DNA from: CAZFNQ01 sp964520375
GTDB lineage: Bacteria; Patescibacteriota; Saccharimonadia; Saccharimonadales; JANWIN01
Assembly (NCBI GenBank): GCA_964520375.1
Contig: CAZFNQ010000016.1
Coordinates: 1 to 9,706 of the forward strand
DNA: 9,706 nt
Reading direction: 5' to 3'
Positions 1-6,898 of the stretch are shown in pieces; the stretch's first letter is position 1, and each line of letters begins with the position of its first letter. The position numbers and the translations under genes were made by a program. The notes beneath the pieces are model-generated. The model saw only the letters and a program-made list of their open reading frames with translations, was not told the DNA's origin and did not search any database.

Positions 1-2343
1 GGACTATCGCGCGAACGGGCCGGCTTTGAAGTCCGAGACGCCCACGCCACGCACTATGGCCGTATTTGCGCGGTTGAAACGCCTGAAGGCGCCAACATAG
101 GGTTGGTCTTGAATATGGCCAGCTATGCACGCATTAATGACTATGGTTTTATTGAAACTCCTTATCGCAAGGTTATCAACGCAGTAACCGCTAAGGAGGC
201 TAATGGTCATATAGCCGCCGTAAATCTAGAAGACGCCAAAGGAAAAGTCATCGTAAAAGCCGGCGCTAAAATTACAGCCGCGACTGCCAAGCGCTTAGCT
301 AACGTTAAAAGTATGGCTACATGGCCGGTACGAGCTAAAGTCACGGATAAAGTCATATTTATGGACGCGTCAGAGGAAGAACAGGCAGTTATTGCCAGTG
401 CTAACGAAGAATTTGATGTCAACGGCTATTTTAAGAATGACCGCATTAGTGCCCGTAACCGTCTAGTTTCAGGTGAAGTTGATGCTAATGATATTACCCA
501 TATGGATGCCTCACGCCGCCAAATTATTGGTTCCAGCGCCGCCCTAATACCATTTATTGAGAAGAACTACGTTTACCGCAGCTTAATGGGTAGCAACCAA
601 CAACGCCAAGCCGTACCGCTCATAAATCCGTCCTCGCCAATTGTCGGCACCGGCATGGAGGCGATTGTGGCTCAAAACAGTGGGCAGATTGTTATGGCCG
701 AGGAAAGTGGCACAGTTATAACTTCAAACGCTAACGAATTGAAGGTTAAGTATAGAAACGGACACACCGTTACCTACGAACCCCAACACTTTGTTCGCAG
801 CAATGAAGGCAGTTGTATTAACAATAAAGTTGTAGTCAACAGCGGCGATAAAGTCAAAAAAGGCGACACTCTAATAGAGGGAATGTCAATTCAAAACGGT
901 GAACTGGCCCTTGGTAAGGACCTACTGGTGGCCTTTATGCCCTGGGCCGGCTATAACTTTGAGGACGCTATCATTATTTCTCGCAAATTAGTCGAAGATG
1001 ACAGCCTTACCTCAATTCACATAGTCGACTTTATGACCGAAGTCCGCGAAACTAAGCTAGGCCCTGAGATTGTGACCCGTGATATCCCCAACGTCAGCGA
1101 AGAAGCCCTACGACATCTTGACGAGGATGGCATTGTCCGCATTGGCGCCGACGTTCACCCCGGAGATATTCTAGTCGGTAAAATAACCCCTAAAGGTGAA
1201 CAGGAACTTAGCTCTGAAGAGCGACTGCTGAGAGCTATATTCGGCGAAAAAGCCAAAGAAGTCCGTGATACATCCCAGCGAATGAGTAACGGCAAACATG
1301 GCAAAGTAGTCGGTGTAAAGGTTTTTAGCCGAGCAAACGGCCACGAGCTAAAAGCTGGCGTAATCATGCAAATACAGATTTTTGTGGCTCAAATGCGCAA
1401 AATTGCTGTCGGCGACAAGCTGGGTGGTCGTCACGGAAATAAAGGTGTCATTTCCCGCATCCTACCAGTCGAGGATATGCCCTTCATGGCCGATGGCACA
1501 CCAATAGACATTATCCTTAACCCGCTGGGCGTGCCGTCGCGTATGAATGTCGGCCAGTTGTTTGAAACTCACCTGGGTATGGCAGCTCGAGCCCTGGGTA
1601 TGAAAGTCGCCAGCCCGCCATTTAATGGTATTCCAACCGATAAAATTATGAGCCTTCTAAAACAAGCCGGTATGCCCGAAGACGGTAAAATGCAGCTTTT
1701 TGATGGTCGCAGCGGCGAATCGTTCAAAGAACCGACAACTGTCGGCTCAATGTATATGATCAAACTTAACCACATGATTGCCGATAAGATCCACGCCCGC
1801 TCGACTGGACCGTACACAATGGTTACCCAGCAGCCACTGGGTGGTAAGGCCCAAAATGGTGGCCAGCGCTTCGGCGAAATGGAAGTCTGGGCTTTGGAGG
1901 CCTACGGCGCAGCCTACACTTTGCAAGAAATGTTGACTATTAAATCTGATGATGTTTACGGACGCAGCAAAGCCTATGAATCAATCATTAAAGGCACGGA
2001 AATTGTCGGTCCTAAAGTCCCAGAAAGCTTTAACGTGTTAGTTAAGGAATTACAAGGTCTGGGTCTAAAAGTTGACCTGATGAGCAGCGACGAAGTCATT
2101 GATGCCGAGAGTGTCCTGGCCCAGAACATAAAGGAAGAGGCGGCCCACCAAGCGGAAGTTGAAGTACCCAAAGCCGAAATATCCGAGGTAGATGTAACTG
2201 AAGACGCTGTCCAGGACGAGTTTGAAGTCATGGGATTGGCTGATGATTTACCGCCGACTGATAGCAGCAGTTCCAGTGACAATGACGACGAAGATAACAC
2301 AGCCAAAGTTACCACCGATAATGAAGATAAGGAGCAGGCATGA
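1..2343 (+). CDS. rpoB: DNA-directed RNA polymerase subunit beta, 5'-truncated by the window edge
   Basis: This is the catalytic-core beta subunit, and the frame is open from base 1. The first visible residues (GLSRERAGFEVRD) match E. coli RpoB from about G537, just after rifampicin cluster I, so about 780 C-terminal residues are seen. ETPEGANIGL (about 76-105) is the next conserved block. GDKLGGRHGNKG at 1411-1446 carries the two active-site lysines (E. coli K1065 and K1073). The C-terminal clamp block LGGKAQNGGQRFGEMEVWAL follows at about 1834-1893. The E. coli SI2 insertion is absent: only about 25 residues separate the flap from the catalytic lysines. Unusual features are a roughly 50-residue insertion at about 187-339 and an acidic, serine-rich tail after the normal family end (about 2095-2340). 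The gene ends in TGA inside the rpoC start, giving a 4-nt ATGA overlap. The reading frame is intact and identity is essentially certain. Confidence 0.98.
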   Translation, partial: GLSRERAGFEVRDAHATHYGRICAVETPEGANIGLVLNMASYARINDYGFIETPYRKVINAVTAKEANGHIAAVNLEDAKGKVIVKAGAKITAATAKRLANVKSMATWPVRAKVTDKVIFMDASEEEQAVIASANEEFDVNGYFKNDRISARNRLVSGEVDANDITHMDASRRQIIGSSAALIPFIEKNYVYRSLMGSNQQRQAVPLINPSSPIVGTGMEAIVAQNSGQIVMAEESGTVITSNANELKVKYRNGHTVTYEPQHFVRSNEGSCINNKVVVNSGDKVKKGDTLIEGMSIQNGELALGKDLLVAFMPWAGYNFEDAIIISRKLVEDDSLTSIHIVDFMTEVRETKLGPEIVTRDIPNVSEEALRHLDEDGIVRIGADVHPGDILVGKITPKGEQELSSEERLLRAIFGEKAKEVRDTSQRMSNGKHGKVVGVKVFSRANGHELKAGVIMQIQIFVAQMRKIAVGDKLGGRHGNKGVISRILPVEDMPFMADGTPIDIILNPLGVPSRMNVGQLFETHLGMAARALGMKVASPPFNGIPTDKIMSLLKQAGMPEDGKMQLFDGRSGESFKEPTTVGSMYMIKLNHMIADKIHARSTGPYTMVTQQPLGGKAQNGGQRFGEMEVWALEAYGAAYTLQEMLTIKSDDVYGRSKAYESIIKGTEIVGPKVPESFNVLVKELQGLGLKVDLMSSDEVIDAESVLAQNIKEEAAHQAEVEVPKAEISEVDVTEDAVQDEFEVMGLADDLPPTDSSSSSDNDDEDNTAKVTTDNEDKEQA
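2328..2339 (+). promoter_or_regulatory. rpoC ribosome binding site within the rpoB 3' end
   Basis: TAAGGAG at 2328-2334 is followed by a 5-base spacer to ATG 2340. It supports 2340 rather than the in-frame ATG at 2349 (14 bases away). Since the site and start lie inside rpoB and the stop and start share ATGA, beta' translation is probably coupled to beta. Confidence 0.75.
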
Positions 2344-5300
2344 GCGCTATGAGACATTACTCATCTGGAACCAATATAGCTGACTTTGAAGCGGTCCGCC
2401 TGGCAGTGGCCAGCCCCGAGGATATTATGGAATGGTCACACGGCGAAGTCACCAAACCTGAAACCATTAACTACCGTACCCAGAAACCGGAACGTGATGG
2501 TCTGTTCTGCGAGCGTATTTTTGGCCCAGTCAAGGACATCAACCCGCATGACGCCAAGTTTAAAGGTGTTCGCTCACGCGAGGCGGCCGTAGATAAAAAC
2601 GGCGAGATTGTCACTAAAAGCATTGTCCGACGTGAACGCATGGGTCACATTAGCCTGGCTTCGCCAGTCGCTCACATTTGGTTTTTGCGCGGCACACCAT
2701 CTGCTATTGGACTAGTCCTGGGGATGACCGTCAAGAATCTGGAACGAATTGCCTATTTTGCCAGTTACATTATAAAAAAGGTTGATGCACCCAAACGCGA
2801 CCAAATATTGGCCGATAAAGAGGCCGAATTCAATGCTGCTAAGGAAGCTATCCGCCTACGCCATGAAAATGAAGCCAAAGCCGAAAATGCCGACGTTAAG
2901 GCTTTGGCTGAGAGTCAAACCAAGGAACTGGAAGAGTTGGGCAAAGAATATGACATCACTAAAGAACAATTGGTTAACCTAGATAAACTACACTTAATCA
3001 GTGAAACCGACTTCCGCAATCTACCCGATGAGCTACAGCAACTAGTAGAAGTTGGCATGGGCGGCTCAGCCTTAAAGGCTCTGCTGGATGAAGTTGACTT
3101 GAGTGAATTAATAGACGGGCTGAGCAAAGAAGCTGAGGAAGCCAAAGGCCAGCGCAAAAAGAAAATCATGAAGCGCCTCAGGCTGCTGGAAAGCATGCAC
3201 CGAGCCGGTATAAAGCCTGGCAGTCTAACCGTCACGGTCTTACCGGTTATTCCACCAGATCTGCGTCCCATGGTTCAACTTACTGGTGGCCGTTTTGCTA
3301 CCAGTGACTTAAACGATCTTTATCGCCGGGTCATTAACCGCAACAACCGGCTCAAAAAACTAATAGATCTAAACGCCCCGGAAGTTATCCGTCGTAACGA
3401 ACAGCGCATGCTTCAAGAAGCGGTTGACGCTCTAATAGATAATAATAACGCTCGGTCTGGACGAGCCGTGGCCGCTACCGGCCAACGCCGTCGCCTGAAG
3501 TCGCTAAGCGATATGTTAAAAGGTAAACAAGGCCGCTTCCGCCAAAACCTGCTAGGCAAGCGCGTAGATTACTCCGGTCGCTCCGTAATTGTGGCCGGCC
3601 CCGATCTGAGCATTGATCAGTGCGGTCTACCTAAAATGATGGCCTTGGAACTATTTAAACCGTTCGTAATTGGCTGGCTTATTACTAACGAGCATGCCCA
3701 CAACATTCGCAGTGCTACTCGCATGATTGAATCCGGTGAAACTGTAGTTTGGGACGCTCTGGACGAAGTCATTAAGGGTAAGTACGTGCTACTAAACCGG
3801 GCACCCAGCTTGCACCGTTTAAGTGTCCAAGCTTTCCGTCCAGCCTTAATTGAAGGTAAAGCCATACAGTTGCATCCACTGGTTTGCAAAGGCTTTAACG
3901 CCGACTTTGACGGTGACCAAATGGCAGTGCATCTACCCCTGTCAGACAAAGCCCAGGAAGAAGCCCGGGAAATTATGGTGGCCAGCAAAAACTTGCTAAA
4001 ACCGGCCGACGGTACACCGATTCTACATATTGAACAAGACATAGTTCTAGGCTGTTATTTCCTTACCTATGAAAAGCCAGGTCTCGACACAACTATTAAT
4101 AACTACGGCAGTACTGATGAAGCCCTTATGGCGCTAGACAGCGGTCAAATATTACTGCAAAGCCACATTCGGGTACCTTTCCGGGGCCAGTTGCGTGAAA
4201 CCACACTTGGACGAATATTGTTTAATGAGATTTTCCCTGACGATTTTGACTTCCAAGACCGGCCGATGACCAAAAAGAAACTGCAGTCGGTAATGGAGCT
4301 GGTTTACCTTAAATACGGACAGGCAGATACCGCTGTTATTGCCGACGATCTTAAAAACCTCGGCTTTGAATACGCCACCAAATCCGGTCTATCGATTGGC
4401 ATGGGCGACTTCAGCGATATTAAAGGTCTAGCCGATGTTATCCAAAAAGGTGAAGTTAGGGCCAAAGAAATTAGCCAACAGTTCGACCAAGGGTTCATCA
4501 CTGACGAGGAACGTTACCGCTTAACAGTTGAGGACTGGCAGCAAATTGACGCCACGGTGCAGAGCATGCTGGTTGAACAATTCGCTAAGGAAAACAGCGC
4601 CATGTCCATATCGGTTGTCTCAGGTGCTCGCGGTAACATTGGCCAGGTCAAAACCGCCGTTGGAATGTTTGGTATTACAACCGATGCCACCGGCCGGGCC
4701 ATTGAGCTACCTATTCGCTCCAACTATAAAAGCGGCTTGTCTTCATTGGAATACTTCACGGCTACCCGTGGTGCCCGTAAAGGTATGATTGACACTGCTC
4801 TTAAAACGGCTGACTCTGGCTATTTGACTCGCCGTCTAGTAGACGTAAGTCAAGACGTGTTTACCATTGACGAGGAAGCTCCTGACAAGGGCATCGCTAT
4901 TTACCGATCTGACTCAGAAGATATAGGGGTCGGTTTCGCCCTGCGACTGGAAGGCCGCTTTGCTGCCGAGAAAATAGCTAACCACGTCAAAAAAGGCCAG
5001 CTAATTACCCATGAAATTGCCGAAAAGATGGAAAACGATAAATCCCTGGACAGTGTCAGGATAATGAGCGTGCTCAGCTGCACTAGCGTCCGTGGAATTA
5101 GCCGTAAGTCTTACGGCCTTGATCCAGCTACTGGTGAATTAGTGGCTTCCCATCACCCAATTGGTGTCATTGCCGCCCAAAGTATCGGTGAACCTGGTAC
5201 TCAGCTGACGCTTAGAACTTTCCATGCTGGCGGTGTGGCTGGTGAGGACATTACCACAGGTCTGCCGCGTGTCGAGGAGTTATTTGAAGTCCGTACTCCC

Positions 5301-6176
5301 AAAGGTCAGGCTTACTTAGCCGATTTAGACGGCATCGTCTCAGCTTGGGAAGAAGGTGATCATTATGTTCTGCAAATTACTGGCAAAAACAGTAAGAAGG
5401 TTGAGTTACCGCTAAACGGCCGTAAGGTCAAAGTTACCAAGACGGCTCATGTCGCCATCGGTGATGTCGTGGCCGCAAAAGCCAAAGGCGAGGACCCGCT
5501 AATAGCGCCGATTGCTGGCAAAGTTGAGATGCGGGCTAAGTCAATTGTGATTGTACCCGAAAACGAGGAGTCAGTCCGTTACGAAATCCCCAGTTACCGT
5601 CAGTTGGTAGTCAAAGATAAAGACGAAGTGGCTGCCGGCCAGCGTTTAACGAATGGTTCAATTAACCTTCATGAACTCATGCGTTTACAAGGCATTGAAG
5701 CCACCCAGCGCTATATCATGAATGAAGTCCTTAGGATCTTTGCTTCCCAAGGCCAAAATATTGCCGACAAACACCTTGAGATTATCGTTCACCAAATGTT
5801 TAGCCGTGTCCAAGTTGAAGAGTCTGGCGATAGCGAGTTTGTAACCGGCGACATTGTCAGTAAGCTGGCTGTAGTTGAAGCTAACGAGCAATTGGTAAAA
5901 GACGGCAAAAAACCAGCTCAAGTCGCCCAGCTACTACTTGGTATTACCAAAGCGTCTCTATCTACCGATTCCTTCCTGAGTGCGGCCAGTTTCCAAGACA
6001 CCACAAGAGTATTAATCGGAGCTGCTACCAGCGGCCGGGTTGACCACCTTTACGGCTTAAAAGAGAACGTCATCTTAGGACGACGCATACCAGTCGGCAC
6101 TGGCTATATGAGCGAGGCTGAACTAGAAGCCGAGGCAGCTGAAGCCGCCCTCGTTGCACAAGAGAGCCAAAGATGA
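2340..6176 (+). CDS. rpoC: DNA-directed RNA polymerase subunit beta', complete
   Basis: The catalytic-core beta' subunit, 1278 residues. Domains in order: N-terminal clamp and zinc-ribbon region (residues about 30-105); a charged, helical, probably coiled-coil clamp segment (about 155-215); clamp helices that bind sigma (about 320-365); the Mg2+ motif NADFDGD at 520-526 (D522, D524, D526); F-loop (about 765-785); bridge helix (about 808-842); trigger loop with R959 and H962; and the C-terminal LLGITKASLSTDSF block. The large E. coli trigger-loop insertion SI3 is absent, as in most non-proteobacteria. The zinc ligands are the oddity: the first site reads P69, D71, V84, N87 where E. coli has C70, C72, C85, C88, and the second keeps only C914 (E. 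coli C888). The catalytic residues look functional. Start: ATG at 2340 overlaps the rpoB stop and has AAGGAG five bases upstream; ATG at 2349 is a weaker alternative. Confidence 0.98.
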   Translation: MSAMRHYSSGTNIADFEAVRLAVASPEDIMEWSHGEVTKPETINYRTQKPERDGLFCERIFGPVKDINPHDAKFKGVRSREAAVDKNGEIVTKSIVRRERMGHISLASPVAHIWFLRGTPSAIGLVLGMTVKNLERIAYFASYIIKKVDAPKRDQILADKEAEFNAAKEAIRLRHENEAKAENADVKALAESQTKELEELGKEYDITKEQLVNLDKLHLISETDFRNLPDELQQLVEVGMGGSALKALLDEVDLSELIDGLSKEAEEAKGQRKKKIMKRLRLLESMHRAGIKPGSLTVTVLPVIPPDLRPMVQLTGGRFATSDLNDLYRRVINRNNRLKKLIDLNAPEVIRRNEQRMLQEAVDALIDNNNARSGRAVAATGQRRRLKSLSDMLKGKQGRFRQNLLGKRVDYSGRSVIVAGPDLSIDQCGLPKMMALELFKPFVIGWLITNEHAHNIRSATRMIESGETVVWDALDEVIKGKYVLLNRAPSLHRLSVQAFRPALIEGKAIQLHPLVCKGFNADFDGDQMAVHLPLSDKAQEEAREIMVASKNLLKPADGTPILHIEQDIVLGCYFLTYEKPGLDTTINNYGSTDEALMALDSGQILLQSHIRVPFRGQLRETTLGRILFNEIFPDDFDFQDRPMTKKKLQSVMELVYLKYGQADTAVIADDLKNLGFEYATKSGLSIGMGDFSDIKGLADVIQKGEVRAKEISQQFDQGFITDEERYRLTVEDWQQIDATVQSMLVEQFAKENSAMSISVVSGARGNIGQVKTAVGMFGITTDATGRAIELPIRSNYKSGLSSLEYFTATRGARKGMIDTALKTADSGYLTRRLVDVSQDVFTIDEEAPDKGIAIYRSDSEDIGVGFALRLEGRFAAEKIANHVKKGQLITHEIAEKMENDKSLDSVRIMSVLSCTSVRGISRKSYGLDPATGELVASHHPIGVIAAQSIGEPGTQLTLRTFHAGGVAGEDITTGLPRVEELFEVRTPKGQAYLADLDGIVSAWEEGDHYVLQITGKNSKKVELPLNGRKVKVTKTAHVAIGDVVAAKAKGEDPLIAPIAGKVEMRAKSIVIVPENEESVRYEIPSYRQLVVKDKDEVAAGQRLTNGSINLHELMRLQGIEATQRYIMNEVLRIFASQGQNIADKHLEIIVHQMFSRVQVEESGDSEFVTGDIVSKLAVVEANEQLVKDGKKPAQVAQLLLGITKASLSTDSFLSAASFQDTTRVLIGAATSGRVDHLYGLKENVILGRRIPVGTGYMSEAELEAEAAEAALVAQESQR

Positions 6177-6189
6177 TAAAATTTGCGTT

Positions 6190-6206
6190 TATACAAATGC
6201 TGTATA
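6190..6206. repeat. Small interrupted palindrome in the rpoC-rpsL gap
   Basis: TATACA-AATGC-TGTATA is a perfect 6-bp inverted repeat with a 5-base spacer. It lies in the 51-base gap between the rpoC stop and the rpsL start, the only real intergenic space in the window. The stem is AT-rich and has no following T-run, so it is not an intrinsic terminator. It could be an operator-like site or a chance match; I cannot tell which. Confidence 0.4.
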
Positions 6207-6227
6207 TGACGAAATCGGAGATAGTAA

Positions 6228-6638
6228 GTGCCAACAATTAACCAATTAGTCAGAAAACCCCGTAAGAAGGTGACGGGTAAGTCCAAGTCACCGGCTCTTC
6301 AACGCGTAACTAATAACCTAAAGACCCGTAACTATGAAAAACCGTCCCCATTTAAACGCGGCGTTTGCGTAAAAGTAACAACTAAGACTCCTAAGAAACC
6401 TAACTCAGCTTTGCGTAAGGTTGCTCGTGTGCGCCTAACTAATGGCCAAGAAGTTTGGGCTTACATCGGCGGCGAAGGCCATAACCTACAAGAACATGCT
6501 GTCGTTTTAGTGCGCGGCGGCCGCGTCAAAGATCTGCCCGGCGTCCGCTACCACATTGTGCGTGGCTCGCTTGACCTTCAAGGTGTTAGCGACCGCAAGC
6601 AAGGCCGAAGTAAATACGGAGCTAAGAAAGGCAAATAA
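6228..6638 (+). CDS. rpsL: 30S ribosomal protein S12
   Basis: S12 sits at the interface of the small-subunit decoding centre and contributes to tRNA selection fidelity. The 136-residue protein starts MPTINQLVRKPRKK and has the family signature TPKKPNSALRK (residues 54-64) and the RGGRVKDLPGVRYH block (97-109 region). The positions that confer streptomycin resistance when mutated are wild type: K56/K57 correspond to E. coli K42/K43 and K101 to K87. D102 corresponds to the E. coli residue methylthiolated by RimO. A longer segment around residues 28-42 resembles the Gram-positive form of S12. The start is GTG at 6228: an in-frame TAA lies immediately upstream (6225-6227), GGAG at 6217-6220 is the ribosome binding site, and the N-terminus matches the family exactly. 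The stop TAA shares one base with the next gene's ATG. Confidence 0.98.
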   Translation: MPTINQLVRKPRKKVTGKSKSPALQRVTNNLKTRNYEKPSPFKRGVCVKVTTKTPKKPNSALRKVARVRLTNGQEVWAYIGGEGHNLQEHAVVLVRGGRVKDLPGVRYHIVRGSLDLQGVSDRKQGRSKYGAKKGK

Positions 6639-6898
6639 TGGCTGAACTGACGCTTTGCGAACGAGACATGTGTGCAATGCCGGTTGGAAATAAAATGCTA
6701 GGAGTATCGGCTGATGGCACTAGGGTAACGGTCAGAGAAGGCGAAGACGTACTTAGAATTCGTGTCTGTAAACTGTTTTCGGAAAGTATTCTAGCAAAAA
6801 ATCCTAATCTGTCTTTTGAAGATTGCCCCTTTGCTGTCATTTCGGCTGCAGTTGAAGTTGCAATTGCCGAAAGAAGGGGAGAACTCGATGCCTCGTAA
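6638..6898 (+). CDS. Unrecognised 86-residue protein between rpsL and rpsG
   Basis: I do not recognise this protein. It starts at ATG 6638 inside the TAATG junction with rpsL, has AAAGG at 6627-6631 as a possible ribosome binding site, and ends at TAA 6896-6898, eleven bases into rpsG. It thus fills the whole intercistronic space. The protein has four cysteines (C7, C12, C44, C63), a central part likely to be beta-rich (TRVTVREGEDVLRIRVC, residues 28-44), then LAKNP (52-56), a CP pair (63-64) and a probable amphipathic C-terminal helix ending near RRGEL. There is no signal peptide or clear membrane segment. GC content is about 45%, close to its neighbours. The tight overlaps suggest coupled translation with S12 and S7, so a ribosome-linked or regulatory role is possible but is only inference. 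The alternative is a fortuitous ORF, which the fit to both junctions and the motif shared with the second small gene argue against. Confidence 0.72.
   Translation: MAELTLCERDMCAMPVGNKMLGVSADGTRVTVREGEDVLRIRVCKLFSESILAKNPNLSFEDCPFAVISAAVEVAIAERRGELDAS
6875..6887 (+). promoter_or_regulatory. rpsG ribosome binding site
   Basis: AGGGGAG at 6875-6881 with a 6-base spacer to ATG 6888. It fixes the S7 start at 6888 rather than at the upstream in-frame ATG 6816, which would add 24 residues not found in the S7 family. The site lies within the 3' end of the preceding small gene. Confidence 0.85.

Noticed and set aside
1974..2357. 127-codon open frame on the minus strand across the rpoB 3' end
   Set aside because: Its serine-rich product mirrors the antisense of the acidic beta tail; no independent start signal or homology is apparent.
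3617..4042. 141-codon open frame on the minus strand inside rpoC
   Set aside because: It lies antisense to the catalytic Mg motif region of rpoC, and its product resembles no protein I know. It is a shadow of the strongly constrained rpoC frame.
4528..4788. 86-codon plus-strand frame inside rpoC
   Set aside because: It is an out-of-frame reading of the conserved F-loop and bridge-helix region, with no ribosome binding site.
6181..6210. Possible promoter for rpsL (TTGCGT at 6183-6188 and TATATG at 6202-6207)
   Set aside because: The spacing is only 13 bases and both hexamers are poor matches, so I cannot support a promoter.
6174..6227. Terminator between rpoC and rpsL
   Set aside because: The only stem is AT-rich and has no downstream T-run; the gap is short and the operon appears continuous.
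6816..6887. In-frame N-terminal extension of S7 from ATG 6816
   Set aside because: The family N-terminus and a strong AGGGGAG place the start at 6888. The extra 24 residues overlap the small upstream gene in another frame and have no S7 counterpart.
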